This document shows, piece after piece, positions 16,355 to 25,129 of a DNA stretch of 64,000 nt. This stretch comes from Flexibacter flexilis DSM 6793 (lineage in GTDB: Bacteria; Bacteroidota; Bacteroidia; Cytophagales; Flexibacteraceae). Where the stretch lies: assembly GCF_900112255.1 (NCBI RefSeq), contig NZ_FOLE01000007.1, forward strand, positions 1-64,000, read 5' to 3'. How positions within the stretch are numbered: position 1 is the first letter of the stretch; every line of letters begins with the position of its first letter. The notes beneath the pieces were generated by a model, which did no database searches, was not told where the DNA came from, and saw only the letters and a program-made list of their open reading frames with translations. Position numbers and translations under genes: made by a program.

Positions 16355-17146
16355 ATGAGCGATAATAATTTGAAAGTATTAACAATGGCCGAATTTGCGG
16401 CGATGGGGCAACAGCCAGAAGTTTTGTTTTGGGTAGGTTGTGCGGGTTCATTCGACGACCGCTACAAAAACGTAACGGTAGCTTTCTGCAAAATTTTGCA
16501 AAAAGTAGGCGTTAGCTTTGCGGTTTTGGGTATGGAAGAAGGTTGCACAGGCGACCCTGCGCGTCGTGCTGGCAACGACTTTTTGTTCCAGATGCAGGCC
16601 ATGAACAACATTCAGGTATTGGACGGTTACGGAATTAAAAATATCGTAACGGCTTGTCCGCACTGTTTCAACACCCTCAAAAATGAATATCCTGTGTTGG
16701 GCGGAAATTATAATGTGCAACATCATTCTACTTTCTTGCAACAGCTTATCAACGAAGGCCGCATCACGCTCAAAGGCGGTGGCGAGTTTAGAGGCAAACG
16801 CATCACTTATCACGACTCATGTTATTTGGGACGTGCCAACGAAATATATGAAGCTCCGCGCGAAGTATTGCAAGCACTTGATGCCGAATTAGTTGAGATG
16901 AAACGTAGCAAAGCCAAAGGTTTGTGTTGCGGTGCGGGCGGTGCGCAAATGTTCAAAGAAGCCGAACACGGCAGCAAAGAAATTTTCATCGAACGCACAG
17001 AAGAAGCACTCGAAACAGAGGCTAAAACTATCGCGGTAGCTTGTCCGTTTTGTATGACGATGTTGGCCGACGGCGTGAAAAACAAAGAACGCGAAGCCGA
17101 CGTAAAAGTATTGGATTTGGCGGAATTGGTAGCCGCTTCTATGTAA
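16355..17146 (+). CDS. CCG-domain (HdrB/LldE/GlpC-like) Fe-S protein
   Basis: 263 residues with two cysteine-rich CCG modules: WVGCAGSFDDR with ACPHCFN (about 90-100), and YHDSCYLGR followed by GLCCGAGGAQMF and ACPFCMTML. These residues bind a non-cubane or 4Fe-4S centre in HdrB, GlpC, SdhE and LldE. With its membrane partner upstream it probably forms a two-subunit redox complex. Which substrate it handles (disulfide, lactate, glycerol phosphate or other) cannot be told. A strong terminator follows. Confidence 0.88.
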   Translation: MSDNNLKVLTMAEFAAMGQQPEVLFWVGCAGSFDDRYKNVTVAFCKILQKVGVSFAVLGMEEGCTGDPARRAGNDFLFQMQAMNNIQVLDGYGIKNIVTACPHCFNTLKNEYPVLGGNYNVQHHSTFLQQLINEGRITLKGGGEFRGKRITYHDSCYLGRANEIYEAPREVLQALDAELVEMKRSKAKGLCCGAGGAQMFKEAEHGSKEIFIERTEEALETEAKTIAVACPFCMTMLADGVKNKEREADVKVLDLAELVAASM

Positions 17147-17175
17147 TTGTAAGCCAATTTTTTGGTGTATTGGCG

Positions 17176-17214
17176 TTGAGGCGCGGCGAAAATTTCGCCG
17201 TGCCTCAACTGCTT
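17176..17214 (+). terminator. Terminator of the Fe-S operon
   Basis: 16-bp stem with one G-T pair: arms ttgaggcgcggcgaaa (17176-17191) and tttcgccgtgcctcaa, then ctgcttttt. It overlaps the place where a -33 element for the next gene would sit. Confidence 0.9.
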
Positions 17215-17218
17215 TTTG

Positions 17219-17226
17219 TACCTTTG
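17219..17226 (+). promoter_or_regulatory. -7 box for the HsdR-N gene
   Basis: TACCTTTG, an exact TAnnTTTG match, lies only 7 bp before ATG 17234, implying an almost leaderless transcript. No -33 TTG at normal spacing, as the terminator stem occupies it. Confidence 0.5.
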
Positions 17227-17233
17227 CCGCGTT

Positions 17234-17680
17234 ATGGATTTACCTATTTTAAATTTTCCTGCCATCGCACCGCGTTTGCGTACACACGAAGGCAAGCCAC
17301 AGATTTTTGATATTTTGCGAAAAAAATTTGTGATGCTCGCACCCGAAGAATGGGTGCGCCAACACGTCCTACATTTTTTGATACAAAAAGGTTATCCCGC
17401 GCCGCTAATGAGTGTAGAACGTGGCTTGCGCGTCAATCGCTTGCAAAAGCGTACCGATGTGGTTATTTACGACCGTGATGGCCGCGCTTTTTTGTTGGTA
17501 GAATGCAAAGCTCCCGAAATTCAGATAACCGAAAACGTGTTGCGCCAAGCCACCATTTACAACCAAACTATTCAAGCCCGCCACATTATGTTAACCAACG
17601 GGCTGGCGCATTATTGCTTGAGCCAAGATCCCGCCACACAAGCCTTTCATTTTGTGAGTCATTTACCTGATTTTCAATAA
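17234..17680 (+). CDS. Orphan HsdR N-terminal-domain (PD-D/ExK) protein
   Basis: 148 residues from ATG 17234; an in-frame TTG at 17216 lies upstream of the promoter box and is rejected. The core RTDVVIYD...FLLVECKAP carries Asp75, Glu90 and Lys92, the PD-(D/E)xK nuclease signature of the type I restriction enzyme R subunit N-terminal family (HSDR_N). There are no helicase, HsdM or HsdS genes nearby, so this is not a restriction enzyme. The stand-alone form is widespread in Bacteroidota with no proven role. Single-gene unit between two terminators. Confidence 0.85.
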   Translation: MDLPILNFPAIAPRLRTHEGKPQIFDILRKKFVMLAPEEWVRQHVLHFLIQKGYPAPLMSVERGLRVNRLQKRTDVVIYDRDGRAFLLVECKAPEIQITENVLRQATIYNQTIQARHIMLTNGLAHYCLSQDPATQAFHFVSHLPDFQ

Positions 17681-17686
17681 GATAAA

Positions 17687-17720
17687 AAAACGTACAGGCT
17701 TTTGGATGCTTGTACGTTTT
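17687..17720. terminator. Bidirectional terminator between HsdR-N and gmd
   Basis: Arms aaaacgtacaggc (17687-17699) and gcttgtacgtttt (17708-17720) with one G-T pair; A-run before and T-run after. Serves two convergent genes. Confidence 0.9.
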
Positions 17721-17746
17721 CTGTTTTATATCAGTTACGAATAGAA

Positions 17747-18862
17747 TTATAATTCGTAGTAATTCATGGTTTGGTGACCACCTTTTTGCAAATATTGGTC
17801 GCGTTTGAACAAAGCAACATCCGCATGAATCATGTCTTTTACCAAAGCTGCCAAATCGTATTTCGGAACCCAGCCCAATTTCGTTTTCGATTTAGTTGGG
17901 TCGCCGATAAGCAAATCTACTTCCGTTGGGCGGAAATAACGTTTATCCACCGCTACCACTTCTTTGCCTACCTCAAGTTGGTATTCTGGATTGGTGCATT
18001 TGGCCACGCGTCCGATTTCGTCTGCGCCTTCGCCTTCAAATGCCAATTCAATACCAAGTTCCGCGAAAGTCATGCGCACGAACTCGCGTACTGGCGTAGT
18101 TACACCCGTTGCGATTACATAATCTTCTGGCGTTTCTTGTTGTAGAATCAACCACATGGCCTCTACATAATCTTTGGCATGTCCCCAGTCGCGTTGAGCG
18201 TCAAGGTTGCCCAAATACAATTTATCTTGCAAGCCTAAAGCGATACGCGCCGCGCCACGTGTAATTTTACGTGTTACGAATGTTTCGCCGCGCAATGGTG
18301 ATTCGTGATTGAACAAAATACCGTTGCAAGCAAACATTCCGTAAGCCTCGCGATAGTTTACCGTAATCCAGTAAGCATATAACTTAGCTACAGCATACGG
18401 CGAACGAGGATAGAAAGGTGTAGTCTCTGATTGCGGAACAGCTTGCACTAAACCATAAAGCTCTGAAGTGGAGGCTTGATAAATTTTTACATTTTTCTCA
18501 ATGCCCAAAATGCGTACAGCTTCCAAAATACGAAGCGTACCGATACCATCGGCATTAGCAGTATATTCTGGCGTGTCGAAACTTACTTTTACGTGCGACA
18601 TAGCACCCAAATTGTAAATTTCGTCAGGCTTAACTTCCTGAATGATACGGATAAGGTTTGTAGAGTCGGATAAGTCGCCGTAGTGTAGTTTCAAGTTCAC
18701 CTTAGACTCGTGTGGGTCTTGGTAAAGATGGTCAATGCGGTCTGTATTAAACAAAGAACTACGACGTTTGATACCATGTACTTCATAGCCTTTAGAAAGT
18801 AAAAGTTCAGACAAATAGGCACCATCTTGCCCCGTAATGCCTGTGATAAGAGCTTTTTTCAT
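17747..18862 (-). CDS. gmd: GDP-mannose 4,6-dehydratase
   Basis: 371-residue short-chain dehydrogenase converting GDP-mannose to GDP-4-keto-6-deoxymannose, the precursor of GDP-fucose and related deoxysugars for surface polysaccharides. NADP site [10 protein letters not shown] (8-17), [14 protein letters not shown], the catalytic [10 protein letters not shown], and [14 protein letters not shown] all fit. Length is normal. The usual partner (fcl, GDP-fucose synthase) is not in the window, so the final sugar is unknown. It has its own promoter about 100 bp upstream. Confidence 0.97.
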   Translation of the reverse strand: MKKALITGITGQDGAYLSELLLSKGYEVHGIKRRSSLFNTDRIDHLYQDPHESKVNLKLHYGDLSDSTNLIRIIQEVKPDEIYNLGAMSHVKVSFDTPEYTANADGIGTLRILEAVRILGIEKNVKIYQASTSELYGLVQAVPQSETTPFYPRSPYAVAKLYAYWITVNYREAYGMFACNGILFNHESPLRGETFVTRKITRGAARIALGLQDKLYLGNLDAQRDWGHAKDYVEAMWLILQQETPEDYVIATGVTTPVREFVRMTFAELGIELAFEGEGADEIGRVAKCTNPEYQLEVGKEVVAVDKRYFRPTEVDLLIGDPTKSKTKLGWVPKYDLAALVKDMIHADVALFKRDQYLQKGGHQTMNYYEL

Positions 18863-18961
18863 GCGCTTTAGTGCAATAATTATTTATTTCAGAGATTGCT
18901 ACAACTCAATTTTTTTGAGAAGCCTAAGACCGATTTTTTCTAAATTTTCAGAAAAACCTCA

Positions 18962-18990
18962 CAAAAATAAAGAAATTTATAAGCTAACAA
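18962..18990 (-). promoter_or_regulatory. Promoter for gmd
   Basis: Minus strand TTG, 18 bp, TATTTTTG (box at 18962-18969). Gives a leader of about 90 nt. The rest of the 395-bp gap 18863-19257 is AT-rich with no ORF or clear structure. Confidence 0.65.
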
Positions 18991-19257
18991 AAGCATTATC
19001 TGGAATATGCCTCTATTTTTCTTAGGCTCATATAGTTTTTTAGCATTAGATTTCAAATAACGGATGTCAAGTTGGATTTTCAATCCTGTTACAATACAAT
19101 ACATTCTAGCATGAACACCTACAAATCAAGTATTTATATAACTATTAACTATCTTATTTTCGCAACACAGATTGCTAATAGTTCATCATATCCTAAGCGT
19201 TTCACTAAAACACTTATTGTTTTTTTATTATAAAAAATCAACATTTTGATTTATCGC

Positions 19258-21402
19258 TTACTTCATGTAATTAGATTTGGCCAAATGCTCCACATACGCC
19301 CCACTCGCCCAAACGTTATGACAACGCAAATGCAGTCGGGCGGCTTCGGCGGCTAATTTTTCGGCGCGATAGGCTTTGTTGGAAGTGTCCAAAATAAGTT
19401 GCTGGCCTGCGTGAAGCCCCACCAAACTTTGCAAAGAATATAGGCTATTGTTCTGAATAATAATGTATTGCACGGCTTGCGGTACAAAAAGCGTTTGGCC
19501 GTATTTGAATGATTTATTTACCAACAAAATATTTTTATCGTTCCAGCGCAGCAGTGCTCCTTGCCCAAATTCTTTGGCGGGTACGGTGGCTTTTGCGGCT
19601 TTTGGCGAAGGCACAGACACAAAGTTCACGGCGTTGATGCCCATTTTGTACCAGTCCCCGTAAAGCCTGAAACGTTTGGTTTGTTCGTCGTTGAGCAGAC
19701 TATCGGCGCAAACCAAATGCAAACTGCGACCTTCCGTCAAGCCTATTGCCGATTGGCGCGGCACAAAATACACGGCCAAACGTTGTTGGTGCGCTTGTTG
19801 CCAATCTTCGTAGAGTTGTCCCGTCATGAGTAGCAGCATAATCACGGATACTGCCGCCCAATACTGCATTTTTCTTTCGGCCAAAAATAAAAGTCCCAAT
19901 ACGATTATGGCATAAAATCCGATGGCTTCCAATGCCGAAATGTCGATGCCTTCGGTAATGGCCATCGGGAGTTTTTCGGTGAGCATTACGCCATGATTAA
20001 GTAGCCAAATTGACCAATACAATATTTTGGAAACCAATAGGTTAAGATACGGAACCCAGAAGGTAAACAGCATCGCGATTCCCGCAAACATGGCCACTGT
20101 TGAGATGGGAATTAGAAACAAATTGGACAACAGAAAGTAGTTGGGGAATTGATGGAAATAATACAGCCCCAGTGGAAAAGTCGCGATTTGGGCAGCCACC
20201 GACACGCAAGTATTTTCCCAAAGATAGTCGGCAATGCGGTTGGTAAAATTAAAGCGTTCGTACAAAAGCGGCTGGATATACACAATTCCAATCACGGCCA
20301 CATACGACAGCAAAAAGCCCACATCAAAAAGCAAAAACGGATTATAACACAGCAAAACAAAAGCAGACACTGCCAACGTGTTGTAAATGTTGGTTTTGCG
20401 CTTCATGGCTTCGGCCAGTACCACAAACGAAAACATCGTAACAGCACGCAGCACCGATGCAGACCAACCCGTCAGGAGCGCGTAAAACCACAAACACACC
20501 AAAACCGTAATGGCAAAAAGCCAGTTTCCGTATTTTTTATTGCGTTTCAAGAACCCGAAAATAAAGACAAGTCCTTGATAAATAACCACTACGTGCATAC
20601 CTGACACGGCCAAAATGTGCATGGCTCCAGCCGCCGAAAAAGCAGTTTTTACTTCGTTGTCGAGGCCATCTTTTACCCCCAAAATCAAGGCCGAACAAAC
20701 GCCGTATTCTTGGCGTGAGGGAATGAATTTTCTAAAAATTTGGTCGCAAAAATGGTTGAGTTGGTATGCCCAAGCAGTGAAATAGTTGGGTGTGCTGTGT
20801 GCCAAAACCACAAACGAACCTTCGTGCGTAAATTTCTGAAAATAAACTTGTTGCAGGCGAGCTAAGTAAATTTTGAAGTCAAATTCTGCGGGATTTCGGC
20901 TGCCCGCTATCGTGTCGAGTGCGCCAGCAATCAGGAGTTTGTCGCCGTACTGAAGGGTTGGTTTGTTGGGGAATGTTATTTGCGCTTTGCCCTGCGTGTT
21001 GCGCCAACCTTGCCGCGTGCGAACTCGCTCTATTTCGACGATTGTTTTCTGATAAACGCCTTTTTGTTGCACGTCCGAAACGATAATGCCTTGATAGGCT
21101 TGCACCGAGTCGGCCAAATGGTTAAGGTGCAAAGGTTGGTTGCTTTCGGTGCGAAACATGGCCAGCGTCGCGCCAAAACTGCAAACCGCCGCCAAACCCA
21201 CAAAGCCCAACAGCGTGTTGGCATTCGTGCCTAATTTTTTCTTTTGACCAAAAAAATAAAAAACGAGGTAAATAATTGGCAATATAATGCTGATAATAAG
21301 ACTATAATTTACAGGCCAGATATGCGAACTGTACAGTAAAATGCCCAGCGATAAGGCCAAGACCAGCCGCAAAAATGCGTAAGCAGACCATTTGAATAGC
21401 AT
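19258..21402 (-). CDS. comEC: ComEC/Rec2-family DNA uptake channel
   Basis: 714 residues from ATG 21402; the upstream ATG at 21441 lies inside the porP terminator hairpin and is rejected. N-terminal helices and a DUF4131-like OB-type soluble domain (about 90-200) are followed by the competence domain with GVKDGLDNEVKTAFSAAGAMHILAVSG and GWSASVLRAVTMF. ComEC moves single-stranded DNA across the inner membrane in transformation. The C-terminal part (about 560-714) has the size of the usual metallo-beta-lactamase domain but no HxHxDH motif, as is usual in Bacteroidota. No other com genes are near. Confidence 0.9.
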   Translation of the reverse strand: MLFKWSAYAFLRLVLALSLGILLYSSHIWPVNYSLIISIILPIIYLVFYFFGQKKKLGTNANTLLGFVGLAAVCSFGATLAMFRTESNQPLHLNHLADSVQAYQGIIVSDVQQKGVYQKTIVEIERVRTRQGWRNTQGKAQITFPNKPTLQYGDKLLIAGALDTIAGSRNPAEFDFKIYLARLQQVYFQKFTHEGSFVVLAHSTPNYFTAWAYQLNHFCDQIFRKFIPSRQEYGVCSALILGVKDGLDNEVKTAFSAAGAMHILAVSGMHVVVIYQGLVFIFGFLKRNKKYGNWLFAITVLVCLWFYALLTGWSASVLRAVTMFSFVVLAEAMKRKTNIYNTLAVSAFVLLCYNPFLLFDVGFLLSYVAVIGIVYIQPLLYERFNFTNRIADYLWENTCVSVAAQIATFPLGLYYFHQFPNYFLLSNLFLIPISTVAMFAGIAMLFTFWVPYLNLLVSKILYWSIWLLNHGVMLTEKLPMAITEGIDISALEAIGFYAIIVLGLLFLAERKMQYWAAVSVIMLLLMTGQLYEDWQQAHQQRLAVYFVPRQSAIGLTEGRSLHLVCADSLLNDEQTKRFRLYGDWYKMGINAVNFVSVPSPKAAKATVPAKEFGQGALLRWNDKNILLVNKSFKYGQTLFVPQAVQYIIIQNNSLYSLQSLVGLHAGQQLILDTSNKAYRAEKLAAEAARLHLRCHNVWASGAYVEHLAKSNYMK

Positions 21403-21429
21403 AAAAATAGTAGTTGGGTGATAAAAAAG

Positions 21430-21472
21430 AAAGTTGCACAAAATACTGATTCTTTAGTCTTTGTGCAACTTT
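21430..21472 (-). terminator. Terminator of the T9SS cargo-porP operon
   Basis: 13-bp perfect arms aaagttgcacaaa (21430-21442) and tttgtgcaacttt (21460-21472); on the minus strand the stem runs into ttctttttt. Confidence 0.9.
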
Positions 21473-21497
21473 TGGGCAATGAATTATTGAAGTAAAA

Positions 21498-22550
21498 TTA
21501 GAACGACGGACAAGCGATTTTGCGCATTAGGCGGCGTTGGCATTTGTCCGAAACGAATTGGTAAGCCAATGAAATTTCGTGTGCGTTTTTGTAACTGCTT
21601 TTATTTAAGCCCGAAAGTGTATAATCGAAGCTATAACCGATGCGAAAGCCCATTGTCTTCAGACCAATTACTCCCACTAATGCTTCATTGGCTAGCTTGT
21701 CGTCTTCACTTTTAATAGGTAAACCCCTGTATGTCAATCCAATAGTTAACGGTTCTTTGGTATAATACGCACCCAAATCTATTTGATTGAAACTTCCTTG
21801 GTGTCTGAACTGAACCACAGGTGTTAGGCTATGCTCATCGAGTTTGCGTGTAAGACTTTTGGGTTGGTCGTTGAATGAAATTTTATAACCTGTATGCACC
21901 GAAAAACGACGAGAAATGCGGTCAGAACCTTCTTCTGCCAAAGCCTGATTCGGGCGATTGAGGTGATGGCCAGCAAAGCCAACCCAGAAATTACGATTGT
22001 ATAACACTACACCCGCCGCCGCTTCTACGAAGCCTTTGGATGCGTAAGATTGTTGGTTGTCGGGCGTGGAAGTATTGGTAAAACCGTAGTCGTTGAACTG
22101 ATCTGGGTAAGTAAGATTTCCACCCGAAAAGCCGCGCATGGTATAGCCCAATTGCACGCCGCCATTAAAGCCCCAATCCCCGTCGATACTGGTAATGTAG
22201 GCCGCAGAACCTGCCACTGATGTATTAGTAAAGCCATTTTTGGCAACATCACGGATTACTTGGCCGCCAAATCCTAAGCCTTTATCGCGTGAACGGGCAG
22301 GGTTGAGATAGTCCACCGACACGGCGTAAGTATTGAAATATGACCATTGGCGGCGGTAGTTGGCCACGCCACGCCAGCGCGACTTGGGGTCGTCGCAGGC
22401 ATAGCCCAACGCACCCGTAAACGCAGGATTGATGAAAAGCGGTGCGGCGTAAAATTGAGAAAATTGGTTGTCTTGGGCTTGGGCTTTGTGTGGACGCAAA
22501 GAGAATACCAAAGAGGCTAGTAAAATTCCTGTATATATAAAATTTTTCAT
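21498..22550 (-). CDS. PorP/SprF-family T9SS outer-membrane protein
   Basis: 350 residues: signal peptide ending KAQA, then the family signature DNQFSQFYAAPLFINPAFTGALG, and an outer-membrane barrel with alternating strands up to GFRIGYSFDYTLSGL. A CDDP and a C-terminal CQRRLMRKIACPSF stretch are present. PorP/SprF proteins pair with a large CHU_C-type cargo and are needed to attach it to the surface; SprF with adhesin SprB is the reference case in gliding. Here the cargo gene (22591-24942) is directly upstream with a 40-bp gap. Confidence 0.93.
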   Translation of the reverse strand: MKNFIYTGILLASLVFSLRPHKAQAQDNQFSQFYAAPLFINPAFTGALGYACDDPKSRWRGVANYRRQWSYFNTYAVSVDYLNPARSRDKGLGFGGQVIRDVAKNGFTNTSVAGSAAYITSIDGDWGFNGGVQLGYTMRGFSGGNLTYPDQFNDYGFTNTSTPDNQQSYASKGFVEAAAGVVLYNRNFWVGFAGHHLNRPNQALAEEGSDRISRRFSVHTGYKISFNDQPKSLTRKLDEHSLTPVVQFRHQGSFNQIDLGAYYTKEPLTIGLTYRGLPIKSEDDKLANEALVGVIGLKTMGFRIGYSFDYTLSGLNKSSYKNAHEISLAYQFVSDKCQRRLMRKIACPSF

Positions 22551-22590
22551 TGCTAATTAGAATTTTTAGGCTGTTTTTCAATGATTTAGA

Positions 22591-24942
22591 CTAACGAATA
22601 AGTTGGAACATACCCGTTTTGCGTTTGCTTTGCGTCTGGCCTTTATGCGTGATTTCGTAGTCGATCACATAGGCATAATCGCCCGACGGGCATTCGTTAT
22701 TATTGAAACGTCCGTTCCAAACCTCGTCTAAAGATTTTCCATAGAAAATACATTCGCCCCAACGGTTGTACACTTTCATTCCAAATTTAGTTACGCCGTT
22801 GCCGTGTACCTCAAAATAGTCATTATTGCCATCGTTATTAGGTGTAAAAGCATCTGCCACATAAATGTTGGGCACACATTCATCTCTGGTTACGGCGACG
22901 GTTCCCGACGATGGGCAACCTAAAGCATTGATAACAGCAACTCTATAAGTACCTGTTTTTCCTGTGCGAATGCTGCGGCTTGTATCACCTCTCGACCATT
23001 TGTAAGAGCTATAACCTGCAGGAGCTGTGAGTGTTACGGTGTCATTCTCGCAAACTGCACCCGTAATTTGAATTGGTAATGTATCTATTTTGGCATAAAC
23101 CACTACGTTGGTAGTACTTGCAAGGCTCGAACAACCAGTACTGTTGGTTACTTTTAGGGTGTATGTTCCCGCATTCGCCGCGATACTTTTACTAAATACA
23201 ACAGTTTGTTTGTTGGAAGTAAAACCATTTGGCCCCGTCCAATGATACTTTACGCCAGCAATCGTATCTGCACTAATTGTAAAAGGGTCTCCTTCACAAA
23301 CAGGAGATGTATTTTTAGCCGTTGGTTGGATAGGCGCAGAGCGCAGTGTTAAATTAAGTTGAGCGGTATCGCTTGGGCAGCCATTGACAAAACGTACTAA
23401 CTTATAAGCACCTGCTTTGATAGGAAATTGTGTAAAAACTACTGTGTCTTTGGTAGAAGTAAAGCCACTTGGACCAAACCATTTGTAGGTAGAGTTAGCC
23501 ACCGTATCCGTTACAAAAACGCGCATCGTATCGTTTGGACAAATGGGCGTACTTACTGTGCTGATAGTTGGCTTTTTGGGTTGGCCTTTTACTTGTAGAT
23601 TAAAACTTTTAACCGCACTGTTACAGCTATTGACAGTTACCATCAATTGATAAGTTCCTGCCGAAGCTACTGTAGGAATAAATGTTGGATTTTGTTGAGT
23701 AGAAAAGGTACTTCCGCTTGGGCCTGTCCAAGTATAAACTGCTCCTGCTACTGTCGGTGTAGTAAAAGTATAAGGTACGCCTGCGCAAGTAACTGTATCG
23801 GATGTGATGGTTGGTGTACTTGGCAATTGCTTAACAGTAACATTTACATCTACTGGCAAACTATAACAGTTTCCGAATTTGATACGAACGGAATATATAC
23901 CTGTTTGCGCCAACGTTACATTATTGAGAATCAAAGGATTATTAGTAGAAGTTGTTCCATTCCCAGACCATTCAAAGGTAGCACCTGTTACAAATGAATT
24001 GGCCGTAAGTGTAAGCGTTCCATTTTCGCAAACACTTACAAAAGCACTACTTACGGTTGGCGATTGAGGATAAGCACTTACGACAATATTGGTAGTACTT
24101 TTGATGCTAGCGCAACCACTGGCAATGGTTTTTACCCCATACGTGCCAGCCGTTGCCGCACTGGCATTGGCTACACTAAAAGAAGGGTCGGTGGTTGTGA
24201 TACTATCACCATTAGGCAAAAACCAACGATAAGTGTTGCCTGCAACCAATGCCGTAGAAATCACAATATTATTTCCACTACAAACAGGACTGTTAGAGTT
24301 GATAGTAGGCGTACTTGTTGTATTAGCAACCACAAAAGTATCAGTGGCACTTGTACAACCATTGAACGAGGCTCTAACGCGATAAGTACCTGTTGTACTT
24401 GGTGTTACGCTTGCTATAGTGTAAGATGCTCCCGTTTGGAAATTGCCGCTAGGATCTTCCCAAGTATATGTAGCTCCCGACACAGGATTGGTTGGACTTA
24501 CAGTAATAGAACTACCCAAACACACCGCCGCAGGATTGGCTACTTCTGGTGTTGGAGGGGTAGTATTGATTTGAAGGGTTGTTGCTGGGCTAATAACCGA
24601 CCCGTTTACAACACGTAACTTATAAGTGCTTGAAGTGGGGCTGTTAGCAGGAATTACACACGAAATACTCAAATTAGGGCCGTTATCTACCGTATAACTA
24701 CCAATTGTAATTGGTGTGCCAAATGCTCCTGCTGCATCAGAAAGTTGCACATTATATTGCGGAGTGCCTGTAAAGCCACTGACTGTAGTATTTACAGTAA
24801 TACTTGAGCCTGAACAGTAACTTGTTACGGGGATAATCCCTGCAATAACAGGCGTACTTATCGTCTGGCTAATAGCGGTTTGGCTTGCCAGTAAAAAAAA
24901 CAGGAGAAATGTGTACCGCCAAAGCGTAAATATTTTGTACAT
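22591..24942 (-). CDS. Large Ig/PKD-repeat surface protein with T9SS type B (CHU_C) C-terminus
   Basis: 783 residues: signal peptide (FLLFFLLASQTAISQ), then about seven Ig-like repeats of roughly 80-90 residues, each with a C near the start, the pattern YxWxGPSGF or close variants, and GTYxVxV at the end. A final pair of cysteine modules leads to the CHU_C domain: ADAFTPNNDGNNDYFEV, VYNRWGE, WNGRFNN and the closing GMFQLIR. This type B tail depends on a dedicated PorP/SprF partner, which is encoded next. Likely a surface adhesin or a gliding-associated protein; ligand unknown. Repeats are diverged, so recent duplication is not evident. Confidence 0.92.
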   Translation of the reverse strand: MYKIFTLWRYTFLLFFLLASQTAISQTISTPVIAGIIPVTSYCSGSSITVNTTVSGFTGTPQYNVQLSDAAGAFGTPITIGSYTVDNGPNLSISCVIPANSPTSSTYKLRVVNGSVISPATTLQINTTPPTPEVANPAAVCLGSSITVSPTNPVSGATYTWEDPSGNFQTGASYTIASVTPSTTGTYRVRASFNGCTSATDTFVVANTTSTPTINSNSPVCSGNNIVISTALVAGNTYRWFLPNGDSITTTDPSFSVANASAATAGTYGVKTIASGCASIKSTTNIVVSAYPQSPTVSSAFVSVCENGTLTLTANSFVTGATFEWSGNGTTSTNNPLILNNVTLAQTGIYSVRIKFGNCYSLPVDVNVTVKQLPSTPTITSDTVTCAGVPYTFTTPTVAGAVYTWTGPSGSTFSTQQNPTFIPTVASAGTYQLMVTVNSCNSAVKSFNLQVKGQPKKPTISTVSTPICPNDTMRVFVTDTVANSTYKWFGPSGFTSTKDTVVFTQFPIKAGAYKLVRFVNGCPSDTAQLNLTLRSAPIQPTAKNTSPVCEGDPFTISADTIAGVKYHWTGPNGFTSNKQTVVFSKSIAANAGTYTLKVTNSTGCSSLASTTNVVVYAKIDTLPIQITGAVCENDTVTLTAPAGYSSYKWSRGDTSRSIRTGKTGTYRVAVINALGCPSSGTVAVTRDECVPNIYVADAFTPNNDGNNDYFEVHGNGVTKFGMKVYNRWGECIFYGKSLDEVWNGRFNNNECPSGDYAYVIDYEITHKGQTQSKRKTGMFQLIR

Positions 24943-25086
24943 ACCTTAATAAAGTTAGATTTATCAGAGAATTAAACTAAATGAATACAATAGAATGATG
25001 CTTTTGCCCAAATTTGCAGTAATAATGCTTCTTTCGCAAGGCTTAGACTAAGAACAGTGAAAAAAAATAATGAATAGTAAAAATAA

Positions 25087-25114
25087 AAAGGCTACGCGTT
25101 CAAACGTAGCCTTT
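25087..25114 (-). terminator. Terminator of the aldose-epimerase-like gene
   Basis: Arms aaaggctacg / cgtagccttt, with tttttatttt following on the minus strand, 15 bp past the stop codon. Confidence 0.85.
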
Positions 25115-25129
25115 GAAAATGAAATCTTT

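Noticed and set aside
17234-17680. Part of a type I restriction-modification system
   Set aside because: Only the HsdR N-terminal domain is present; no helicase motor, HsdM or HsdS is encoded in the flanks.
21403-21441. Longer ComEC start at 21441
   Set aside because: It would start inside the 13-bp terminator stem of the porP unit; ATG 21402 leads directly into the first membrane helix.
24064-24618. 184-residue ORF opposite the Ig-repeat gene
   Set aside because: A shadow of the repeat protein: high Cys/Ser/Thr/Arg content from the opposite strand of Thr/Val-rich coding; no motif.
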